Shown here one piece after another: positions 28,986 through 36,323 of a DNA stretch of 64,000 nt. The DNA lies in contig NZ_LR213771.1 of NCBI RefSeq assembly GCF_900659865.1, forward strand, positions 1 to 64,000. Reading direction: 5' to 3'. The stretch's first letter is position 1. Each line of letters opens with the position of its first letter. Made by a program: the position numbers and the translations under genes. Under the pieces are notes generated by a model. The model made no database searches. It saw nothing but the letters and a program-made list of their open reading frames with translations, and was not told the DNA's origin. This DNA comes from Hyella patelloides LEGE 07179. Its GTDB lineage: Bacteria; Cyanobacteriota; Cyanobacteriia; Cyanobacteriales; Xenococcaceae.

Positions 28986-29694
28986 CTTGAAATGACCGAA
29001 AATCCTCTCTGGGGATGGAAACTATTACGCAAAACTCCATCATGGACAAAAATTATAGCTTGAAATGAGCTAAAATCCCCTCTGGGGATGGAAACTGACC
29101 GTTATTGACCTCAATCCCTGTAGGTCTGTTATCTTGAAATGAGCTAAAATCCCCTCTGGGGATGGAAACCTCTAGTATTGCGATCGCGCCAACTTAACAG
29201 CTTCGACTATTTCTTGAAATGAGCTAAAATCCCCTCTGGGGATGGAAACTTCGATTTAACAAGGGCAAAAGCAATTCATATTCTTCTTGAAACAACCGAA
29301 AATCCCCTCTGGGGATGGAAACTTGTAATCGATATTTTTTCTAGCTTCGCGAATCGCTGTTCTTGAAATGAGCTAAAATCCCCTTTGGGGATGGAAACCC
29401 TAGCATATTTTGTTTTCCTGGGATCATAGAAAAAGCTATCTTGAAATGAGCTAAAATCCCCTCTGGGGATGGAAACAAGTAACCTCCCGTTAGAAAGCGC
29501 AGACACTGTATCCTTGAAATGACCGAAAATCCCCTCTGGGGATGGAAAAACTAAATCTTTTGCCAATTCATATTGCAATTTATTTTTGAAATGAGCTAAA
29601 ATCCCCTTTGGGTATGCAAACAAATAATGAGATGTTCCACCACCAATAATAATTTCTGTTTCAATAACTCATAACCCCGCGAGGGGATGGAAAC
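28986..29694 (+). CRISPR. CRISPR array 1: nine type A repeats plus one type B repeat
   Basis: Nine 37-nt type A repeats start at 28986, 29059, 29133, 29213, 29286, 29362, 29440, 29513 and 29585. They begin CTTGAAATGA and end TCTGGGGATGGAAAC. Spacers are 35-43 bases. The last two repeats are degenerate (final C lost; CTT changed and the stem mutated), so the leader is on the left and transcription is to the right. Some units read ACCGAAAAT in place of AGCTAAAAT. A tenth repeat at 29658-29694 is type B, like array 2. The tag expected on crRNA 5' ends is ATGGAAAC. Repeat-proximal leader GGTTTCTAAGG matches the other arrays. Confidence 0.96.
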
Positions 29695-29921
29695 AATTGC
29701 TTAATGCATTGTATAGACGATCGCATTTTTCAAACCAAGCATCCCAGTGTTCAAACATTCACTGTTATATAGCGCGATCGCATAATAGAAAATCTTAGGA
29801 GAATGGCGATCGCAATAAAGCCTGAAATATAGTATAATACTCTCAAACAAAATCCCAGTCGCGAGCATGGTGCGACAACACCAATAAACTCCACTGGGAG
29901 TAACCTACAGGAGAGGTCACA
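29695..29921 (+). promoter_or_regulatory. promoter and structured 5' leader of the first inter-array gene
   Basis: A -10 element TATAAT is at 29833-29838. Transcripts would start just before a hairpin whose closing stem is CCCAGT (29854-29859) with ACTGGG (29893-29898). Inside it GTCGC pairs with GCGAC. A six-codon open frame (MVRQHQ) lies in the loop. The ribosome site AGGAGAGG precedes the ATG. The whole region is homologous to 31875-32099. Confidence 0.7.
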
Positions 29922-31001
29922 ATGAGTATTTTACGTTGCGAAACAAACGGTATTGAATTTTTCACAGTCCAAGCTACAGGCGAATCAGGGATTAGTCATC
30001 GCGGATTAGCAATTTTATGTGGTGTAACTCACTGGACTATAAATGAATTAGTAAAAAACCTGGAAGCCAAACAAGCAGCAAAACGCCTAAAAGCTTTTAT
30101 TGGTAAGGATTTGCACCTGGAAGGGGTTTATAAGAAAAAAGGTGGTGTGGTCAAAATTTTAAGGGCTGACTTTTGTGCTGCAACTGTCAAACACTACGCC
30201 CTCGAAGGTAGAGAAATCGCCGAACAAAGCATGGATAAATTCATGACTTTAGGGATTAACACCTGGATTCAATCCATTACAGGCTGGCAAACTCAAGAAA
30301 CTCCGCCAATCACTACAGAAGAGTTTAACCCCGATACTATTCAGCTTCAGTCCGATATTGATAGCGAATATTTACTCCAACAAATCGAATTACTGCAACA
30401 CGATCTCATGGTGGCACTCAAACACCGCCATGCAATTCACAATATCGTCGAAAAACCTACCGTTGTCGATTTATCTCTCAATCAGATTGTACATACTGCG
30501 GTTCACGTTCAAGCACAAAAACTCAATCAAGCCTTAGCCACTTTACAATCTATTCAAGATAAAATCGAAGTCTTAACAACTATAAGACAGCAGATAGACA
30601 AATATAACAACTTATGGCAATCTTTTGCTCGAATTACTCACTTAGTTGCCGAATTACGCCAAGAAAACACCAACTTAAAACAAGTCATTGAACAACAAAA
30701 AATCTTATTTGCTCCCCGCAGAAAAGCTCAAGCTCAATTACTTACAAATAAAAATCTAGAAACAGTCTTAGAACCCAGAATTAAAGAAATTATCGCTATT
30801 TTAATGAAATCTCAAATCAGAACGGGAGGTCATAGAGCGATCGCAATTTGCACCAGAAAAGCTACAATCTATGCCATGTATGAAATCGGTCAAAGCCTCA
30901 ATGAGATTGCCATATCCCTACAAATGCCTTACGAAACAGTCAAAACTTATGTCAAGTTAACGAGAGCAGATATTAGAAACTACTATTCGGCTCAAAACTA
31001 A
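29922..31001 (+). CDS. antirepressor-like protein with Cas6-type C-terminal HTH, copy 1
   Basis: 359 residues. The N-terminal part (1-45) reads GIEFFTVQATGESGIS with a probable helix-turn-helix, GLAILCGVTHWTINELV. Residues 80-125 resemble phage/plasmid antirepressors (ATVKHYALEGREIAEQ, then FMTLGINTWIQSITGW). A central helical, probably coiled-coil part includes KHRHAIHNIVEKP. The C-terminal 70 residues carry RTGGHRAIAIC and MPYETVKTYVKLTR, homologous to the tail of the Cas6 at 27.5 kb. It lies between arrays 1 and 2. Most likely a DNA- or RNA-binding regulator; the function is inferred from domains only. Confidence 0.75.
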   Translation: MSILRCETNGIEFFTVQATGESGISHRGLAILCGVTHWTINELVKNLEAKQAAKRLKAFIGKDLHLEGVYKKKGGVVKILRADFCAATVKHYALEGREIAEQSMDKFMTLGINTWIQSITGWQTQETPPITTEEFNPDTIQLQSDIDSEYLLQQIELLQHDLMVALKHRHAIHNIVEKPTVVDLSLNQIVHTAVHVQAQKLNQALATLQSIQDKIEVLTTIRQQIDKYNNLWQSFARITHLVAELRQENTNLKQVIEQQKILFAPRRKAQAQLLTNKNLETVLEPRIKEIIAILMKSQIRTGGHRAIAICTRKATIYAMYEIGQSLNEIAISLQMPYETVKTYVKLTRADIRNYYSAQN

Positions 31002-31473
31002 AGATATCCTTGGGAACAATCAATAATTGCTTAAGGCGATGGATAATAGTAACCAAGTACTTTGAAAACTAAATATTTCTTAGGGTCACACCGCTTTTTT
31101 TACAATCGCGATCGACACAATAACTTCAAACGCTGAAATGTACTTTTTTCATTGAGATGCGTCGATGCCCAATACTGTTCGGTTAGTCGCTCAAGTTATT
31201 TTGTCCGCCCCCTAAATCCCCCAATCCTGGGGAACTTTTACAAATCTGGCTCCCCACTCGCGCATTCCTTAGCTGCTTACAAATCTGGCTCCCCCAAAGT
31301 TGGGGGCTGGGGGGCTTAACCGAACGGTATTGCGTCGATGCCAGTCTGATCCAGGCTTTGAGAAGATAGATCGTTCCATGTTTTCTCAATAGGAGTCAAA
31401 TATTGACCAGTACATAGTTATTGTGTCGATTTGTCCTCTGAAACCCTTGCTCTATAAGCTCTCTACAGCGAAG
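31002..31473. other. leader region of array 2 with an inserted MITE-like element
   Basis: The gap between the first inter-array gene and array 2. It holds the MITE-like element listed separately and the array leader. The repeat-proximal part (CCTTGCTCTATAAGCTC) resembles that of array 3 (CATTGCCCCATAAGGGTTC), and CGTCGATGCC (31333-31342) lies 131 bases before the first repeat, as in array 3. No gene. Confidence 0.6.
31170..31332. mobile_element. MITE-like element with terminal inverted repeats
   Basis: 16-base ends CAATACTGTTCGGTTA (31170-31185) and TAACCGAACGGTATTG (31317-31332) are inverted repeats with one mismatch. They are flanked by the direct repeat GCGTCGATGCC (31159-31169 and 31332-31342), which looks like a target-site duplication sharing one base with the right end. 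The inside is GC-rich with two copies of ACAAATCTGGCTCCCC and no coding capacity. It has split the leader of array 2. Confidence 0.7.
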
Positions 31474-31874
31474 TCTTTCGATCTACTTAACCCCGTAAGG
31501 GGATGGAAACAGGTGATTTCCCCAGAACCCCTCAAAAAAGAGATCGCAGTTTCAATAACTCATAACCCCGCAAGGGGATGGAAACAAGAAACAGATTCGC
31601 TAGTTTGTCTGAAGATTTTACCGTTTCAATAACTCAGAACCCCGCAAGGGGATGGAAACCTAGATTCGATACTACATCCAAGATATCGCTTCTGTTTCAA
31701 TAACTCAGAACCCCGCAAGGGGATGGAAATTTGCGATCGCTCCCCATGGTGAAACCAATAACGTAGTTTCAATAACCCATAACCCCGCAAGGGGATGAAA
31801 ACATATTGAGAATTTTTTGGAGTTCGGAATCACTAAAGTTTCAATAACTCAGAACCCCGCAAGGGGATGGAAAC
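31474..31874 (+). CRISPR. CRISPR array 2: six repeats, type B
   Basis: 37-nt repeats start at 31474, 31549, 31623, 31694, 31766 and 31838. Five start GTTTCAATAACTCA with small changes and end CGCAAGGGGATGGAAAC. The first (31474) has a different 5' half (TCTTTCGATCTACTT) closer to the array 3 type but the same stem and tag. Spacers are 34-38 bases. Repeat 4 ends GGAAAT and repeat 5 reads GATGAAAAC. The leader is on the left. Sequence beyond the last repeat is homologous to the sequence beyond the type B repeat that ends array 1. Confidence 0.95.
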
Positions 31875-32099
31875 AATTGCTTGATGCACTAACAGACGAT
31901 CGCATTTTTAAAACCAAGCATCCAAATGTCCAAACATCCGCTGTTATATAGCGCGATCGCATAATTAGAAATCTTAGGAAAATGACGATCGCCAAAGTAA
32001 CCAAAATGTAGTATAATACCTCTAAGACAAAACTCAGTCGCGAGCATGGTGCTGACACACCAATAACTCCACTGAGAGTAACCTAATATAGAGGTCACA
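31875..32099 (+). promoter_or_regulatory. promoter and structured 5' leader of the second inter-array gene
   Basis: Homologous to 29695-29921. The -10 TATAAT is at 32012-32017. The hairpin closing stem is CTCAGT (32033-32038) with ACTGAG (32071-32076), a compensatory change relative to CCCAGT/ACTGGG in the other copy. The six-codon frame in the loop reads MVLTHQ. Ribosome site GAGG precedes TCACAATG. Confidence 0.7.
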
Positions 32100-33203
32100 A
32101 TGAGTATTTTACGTCGCGAATCAGAAGGTATTGAGTTTTTCACTGTTCGAGCAACAGGCAAATCTGGGATGAGTCAATCTGGTTTGGCTCGGATGTGTGG
32201 AGTTAAACCTCATGCAGTCAATCAACTATTAAAATCAGTTATCACGAGTTCTTGCCCAGATTTTCTGAAACCTTTGCAGAATAAAGAATTGACACTTGGT
32301 ACGAGTTATCATGAGTTTAAAAATATCACTATTATCAAAGACTCAGTTTGCGCGGTCATTTTGGAATGGTATGCTTTTGAATCTCAACGTCCAACAGAAA
32401 AAGCTCGTCAAGCATTCAGACAATTTGCAGCAGTAGGAATTAGGACTTGGATACAGTCTTTAACTGGTTGGCAAAATTCTGTTACTTCTCCTATGTCTCC
32501 ACCAACAAAACAATCTGTAACAGAGAAAAAACTATCTAAAACTTTGGAAGATTCAGAATTATCTCCCTTCATCCAAGAGATTAATGCCTTACAAACTCAA
32601 TTAAAAATCGCCTTGAAGCATCGCCACGCTATCCATAATCTTGTAGAAAAACCCGTTGCAGTAGATTTATCTTTAAATCGCATTATCCATACAGCAGTAC
32701 ACGAACAATCAATAAAACTCAATCAAGCTTTGACCTCTCTGGAAACTATCAAACAAAAAGCGATCGCCTTAGAGCTTCTAACTTTACAAATCCCTGAATC
32801 TCAGAACATTGCCTTAACCCTAAACCAATTAACCAACACCATCGAACAGATGCGCCAAGAAAATAATCAACTAAGACAAGTGATTCAACAACAACAAGTT
32901 CTTTTTACTCCTCGCAGAAAAACTCTATCTCAACTAAAATCTTCAGACAGTGCAGATTTGAATGCTTTGCTTCAACCTAGAATTCAAGAAATTACTGAGA
33001 TTCTAATGCGATCGCAAATCAGAAAGGGAGGCAATCGGGCGATCGCAACTTGTACCAGAAAAGCTACAATCTATGCCATGTATGAAATCGGTCAAAGCTT
33101 AAATGAAATTGCCAAATCTCTGCAAATACCTTACGAAACGGTGAAAACCTACGTTAAGTTAACTAGGGCAGATATGAGAGACTATTATTCTGAGCAAAAC
33201 TAA
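32100..33203 (+). CDS. antirepressor-like protein with Cas6-type C-terminal HTH, copy 2
   Basis: 367 residues, a paralog of the gene at 29.9 kb. The C-terminal 67 residues differ from that copy at about nine positions, whereas the N-terminal half is much more diverged. Domains: GIEFFTVRATGKSGMSQSGL with helix-turn-helix LARMCGVKPHAVNQLL, antirepressor-like FAAVGIRTWIQSLTGW, conserved KHRHAIHNLVEKP, a coiled coil, and RKGGNRAIATC plus IPYETVKTYVKLTR. It lies between arrays 2 and 3. Purifying conservation of the C-terminus suggests that it is the functional core. Confidence 0.75.
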   Translation: MSILRRESEGIEFFTVRATGKSGMSQSGLARMCGVKPHAVNQLLKSVITSSCPDFLKPLQNKELTLGTSYHEFKNITIIKDSVCAVILEWYAFESQRPTEKARQAFRQFAAVGIRTWIQSLTGWQNSVTSPMSPPTKQSVTEKKLSKTLEDSELSPFIQEINALQTQLKIALKHRHAIHNLVEKPVAVDLSLNRIIHTAVHEQSIKLNQALTSLETIKQKAIALELLTLQIPESQNIALTLNQLTNTIEQMRQENNQLRQVIQQQQVLFTPRRKTLSQLKSSDSADLNALLQPRIQEITEILMRSQIRKGGNRAIATCTRKATIYAMYEIGQSLNEIAKSLQIPYETVKTYVKLTRADMRDYYSEQN

Positions 33204-33606
33204 TTGGTTTTTTTCTTAATAACGGCGATCGCGCCATAAAACCAATTCATTGCCAGTTCTGAACTATTGTTTTGATATAACCAAAAATATCCAAAATCTT
33301 AGGAAATAATAAATAGTTTCAGGATTACTTATAAATATTGATATAGTTTTGATACTAAAGAACCTTGACAATTTAATAAATTTCTCTAGTAAGTTTCCCA
33401 ATATTTTCTATCAGTATTCGGGGGGTAAGCCCAACCTCTGAATACCCTATAATTTGGTTGACCTCCGTCGATGCCTCTCACTGTATGGATTCTAAGCCGA
33501 TAGCACTTGGGCTTATTGCAACTAATTTCTATTAATTTGCTGTTTTAAATTAGCCCGCGAAAAACTGCATTTGAGGCATTGCCCCATAAGGGTTCTAAAG
33601 GCTAGT
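33204..33606. promoter_or_regulatory. leader region of CRISPR array 3
   Basis: An AT-rich gap with CGTCGATGCC at 33466-33475, 131 bases before the first repeat, and a repeat-proximal block CATTGCCCCATAAGGGTTC. Both features recur in the leader of array 2. No gene is visible. Confidence 0.55.
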
Positions 33607-33867
33607 CTTTGAAAACACGTACCCCGTCAGGGGATGGAAACCTTATATGAACATTAAAGCATTAGTCTAATGCTAACCTTTGAAAACACGTACCCCGTCA
33701 GGGGATGGAAACGATATTATTAAGCATAATATCTTTAACAACACTATCAAAAACTTTGAAAACACGTACCCCGTCAGGGGATGGAAACCATATGACAACC
33801 TTGTCCTGAGATGGAATTTTACTTACAACCACCTTTGAAAACACGTACCCCGTCAGGGGATGGAAAC
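33607..33867 (+). CRISPR. CRISPR array 3: four repeats, type C
   Basis: Four identical 35-nt repeats at 33607, 33678, 33754 and 33833, beginning CTTTGAAAACACGTACC and ending GTCAGGGGATGGAAAC. Spacers are 36, 41 and 44 bases. The CCCC/GGGG stem and the ATGGAAAC tag are shared with arrays 1 and 2. The leader is on the left. Perfect repeat identity suggests a young or actively homogenised array. Confidence 0.96.
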
Positions 33868-34031
33868 ACAAAAAAATACGATCGCCAGTCTTAAATACAA
33901 CCTGCGATCGCCAAATCTCAAACTCAATTAGCCTCAAGCACCTAAATATTATATTTCTCCCACAAAATACTAGCGATCGCTTTGAAATGACTATAATTTA
34001 GCTATATATTGAATTTATTCATAGCTATCTC

Positions 34032-34736
34032 ATGTCAAATTTAATTAATGCGATCGCCCATAGCAACTTCCTTGCATCAATAACTTCTGAGTTAGTCAAA
34101 GATGAATTTGATTTGCTTAAATCAAACATTTCCTATTCATATAGGATTATTAATTTTGCCTTTATTTCGGTTACTGCGATCGCGGGATTTGTTGGTTTAA
34201 CTAAAATTCTCAGTTTCAAAGAATTAAAAAGAGATGTAAACGATCTAATTGAAAGAACTGTTACTAAAGAAATTGCAGAAAAAGTTAATCAAAGAATTGA
34301 AGATGTAGAAAGAATAGTCAAACAAGAGGCGATAGTGAGTAGCACTAACGTTAAATATTGCTTGCCAATGTTAAATCCCGACATTAGATCGCTTCAAGAA
34401 TACAAACTATTAGATAATCGAGGATTTAATATTTCACCAGTAGAAAACCACGAGCGAAAATCATCATTTTCTAATTGTGATGTGGTAGTTATGGACTTTG
34501 TAAATGGTCAATTTTCTGATGACGAAGAAGTAATTAGCATACTCAAAAAAATAGTTGCAATAATTCCAGAGCGATTGACAATAGTTATCTACATAAAACG
34601 TAGAGTGAATGAGCTAGACAACATATTTAACAACCAAGATGTTTACTATACTCCCGCAAATAACGTTCTAACCTTAATGGGAAGAGCGATCGATGCAGCC
34701 CAAATCAATAAAGCATTTGCAGGATTGAAGAAATAA
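34032..34736 (+). CDS. membrane-anchored protein with C-terminal Rossmann-like domain
   Basis: 234 residues. One membrane helix is at about 38-57 (INFAFISVTAIAGFVGLTKI), followed by a charged helical stalk (60-100) and an alpha/beta domain (105-234) with a strand pattern in CDVVVMDFVNG and ERLTIVIYIKR. I do not recognise a named family. One membrane segment plus a Rossmann-like sensor, close to a type III CRISPR locus, is the form of some cyclic-oligoadenylate-gated membrane effectors (Cam1, Csx23). That role is a hypothesis here. It lies 165 bp after array 3. Confidence 0.6.
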   Translation: MSNLINAIAHSNFLASITSELVKDEFDLLKSNISYSYRIINFAFISVTAIAGFVGLTKILSFKELKRDVNDLIERTVTKEIAEKVNQRIEDVERIVKQEAIVSSTNVKYCLPMLNPDIRSLQEYKLLDNRGFNISPVENHERKSSFSNCDVVVMDFVNGQFSDDEEVISILKKIVAIIPERLTIVIYIKRRVNELDNIFNNQDVYYTPANNVLTLMGRAIDAAQINKAFAGLKK

Positions 34737-34813
34737 AAGAAGTGCGATCGCACAGGGCAGCCAAAATTTACCCATGTTAAAATAACCCAAGCACTTAGAA
34801 TAAATATCAATAG

Positions 34814-35059
34814 ATACCCACCATACTTAGTGTAGAGGGATATTTTGTCAGAATATATCTTAACGACCATTTACCAAGTCACGTACACGTTATCAAAGAT
34901 GATGGCGAATGCATAATTAATCTAGTGGGCAAAAATGGTAATCCCGAACTGCGAGAATTTTATAATTTGAAAGCAAAAGAGGTGGCAAAAGCGATCGCAA
35001 TAGTTCAAGAGAATCAACAAGAACTAATTAATAAGTGGAAAACCATTCATAGTGGGTAA
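34814..35059 (+). pseudogene. DUF4160 protein with ATA where the start codon is expected
   Basis: An open frame reading (ATA)-PTILSVEGYFVRIYLNDH, then LPSHVHVIKDDGECIINL. This is a full-length DUF4160 protein, whose family members usually begin M-P-T-I. Here the methionine position is ATA and an in-frame TAG precedes it directly, so no canonical start exists upstream. Either ATA is used (rare), translation starts at a later codon, or the gene is silenced. It is 3 bp upstream of a DUF2442 gene, its usual partner; the pair is thought to be toxin-antitoxin-like. Confidence 0.7.
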
Positions 35060-35062
35060 AAA

Positions 35063-35500
35063 ATGGCAGAACTGACGCAACAGCAGATCGAACAGCAGAT
35101 TAATACTGCAATAAAAAATCAAGAGCAAATAAATAAAACCGAACCACGGGCGGAAAAAGTTTTATTCGATCGTGATACCAAAACATTAGCTATTTACTTT
35201 ATTAATGGTTCTATATTTTCCTGCCCAATCGATCTAATAGAAGGAGTTAGCGAACTAGAAAACGAAATTATTGCGGAAGTAAAGCTAACGCCCAATCAAA
35301 AAGGATTGAGATGGGAAACAGCAGATATCGATCTCAGTATTCAAGGCTTACTACTGGGTATATTCGGCACTAAATCTTGGATGAAAGAAATAGCATCCAA
35401 AGGTGGTAAGTCAAAATCAGAACGCAAACAAACAGCATCTAGAGAAAACGGGAAAAAAGGTGGTCGTCCGCGAAAAAATATGGTCAAACAGATCGGTTAA
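35063..35500 (+). CDS. DUF2442 domain protein with basic C-terminal tail
   Basis: 145 residues. Residues 45-115 match DUF2442 (VLFDRDTKTLAIYFINGSIF, then LLGIFGTKSWM). The C-terminal 30 residues are rich in Lys, Arg and Gly (GGKSKSERK, GKKGGRPRK) and probably bind DNA. DUF2442 commonly follows DUF4160, as here, and may act as the regulator or antitoxin of the pair. Confidence 0.75.
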   Translation: MAELTQQQIEQQINTAIKNQEQINKTEPRAEKVLFDRDTKTLAIYFINGSIFSCPIDLIEGVSELENEIIAEVKLTPNQKGLRWETADIDLSIQGLLLGIFGTKSWMKEIASKGGKSKSERKQTASRENGKKGGRPRKNMVKQIG

Positions 35501-35603
35501 TAAGAGTTAGATTTGCGATCGCACCAAAAACATAAAAGAACGACAATTTCACAATCCTTTAATGGGTATAATCTTAAGATAAAACAACTATCAAAACCAA
35601 TAA

Positions 35604-35894
35604 ATGGTAACTACTATTGATATTGGAACATTAATTGTTTCAACACCAGATGTCTGTTTTAATCGTCCAAGAATTGCAGGCAAAAGGTTTTCTGTCGAGC
35701 AAATAGCAAGTCTGAATAGAGAAGGATTGAGTCCTAAGCAAATAAAGGATGAGTACGATTTTTTATCCTTGGCAGAGATTTATGCAGCATTGGCTTACTA
35801 TTACGCTAATCAAGAACAAATAGAACAATATCTAGCTGAAGATAAGGCGGAATATCAAAAATTATCAGTACAATCCAAAACTAATCAAAAATAG
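35604..35894 (+). CDS. DUF433 antitoxin-like protein
   Basis: A 96-residue DUF433 protein with a helix-turn-helix fold: CFNRPRIAGKRFSVEQIASL, then EGLSPKQIKDEYDFLSLAEIYAALAYY. DUF433 proteins are typical antitoxins of PIN-like DUF5615 toxins. The stop codon overlaps the start of the next gene by one base, so the two are translationally coupled. Confidence 0.85.
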   Translation: MVTTIDIGTLIVSTPDVCFNRPRIAGKRFSVEQIASLNREGLSPKQIKDEYDFLSLAEIYAALAYYYANQEQIEQYLAEDKAEYQKLSVQSKTNQK

Positions 35895-36256
35895 TGAATC
35901 AGATTCGTTTGTATATTGATGAGGATGCTAGTAGAAAATCTTTTGTAGAAGCTTTGAGAAAGTTAAACATTGACGTTATATCAACTCCAGAGGCTAACAA
36001 TCGTGGCATAGCTGACACCGAACAGTTGATTTGGGCAAGAAAAAACAATCGTATAATATACACGTTTAATGTTGGAGACTTCTGCCGATTGCATACAATA
36101 TACATGACCGAGAGAAAAAAGCATTCTGGCATTATTGTTGTACCGAGACAAAGATATTCTGTTGGTGAGCAGTTAAAAGGATTACAGAATCTGATTGAAT
36201 CTATTTCATCTGAAGAAATAAAAAGCCAATTAATATTTTTAGGAACATATATCTAG
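35894..36256 (+). CDS. DUF5615 PIN-like toxin
   Basis: A 120-residue Mut7-C/PIN-like protein starting with GTG. IRLYIDEDASRKSFVEALRK carries the first acidic residues, DTEQLIWARKNNRIIYTFNV followed by GDF the second set. These are the expected metal-binding positions of the RNase fold. Pairs with the DUF433 gene directly upstream as a predicted VapBC-like toxin-antitoxin module. Confidence 0.82.
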   Translation: MNQIRLYIDEDASRKSFVEALRKLNIDVISTPEANNRGIADTEQLIWARKNNRIIYTFNVGDFCRLHTIYMTERKKHSGIIVVPRQRYSVGEQLKGLQNLIESISSEEIKSQLIFLGTYI

Positions 36257-36323
36257 TTTTTCAAAATCGCGTTGTTACAGTAGTAATTTTGGACAGACTA
36301 ATTTTGTAGCTCAAATCAAAATA

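Noticed and set aside
29276-29623. A 115-codon minus-strand open frame over CRISPR array 1
   Set aside because: It translates CRISPR repeats and spacers (recurring FHPQRGFS-like segments), so it is an artefact of the array.
33565-33600. A possible extra degenerate repeat (CATTGCCCCATAAGGG) before array 3
   Set aside because: It lies only a few bases from the first repeat, leaves no room for a spacer, and matches the leader of array 2, so it is leader sequence.
33698-33937. A 79-codon minus-strand open frame over array 3
   Set aside because: It consists of array 3 repeats and spacers read in reverse; not a gene.
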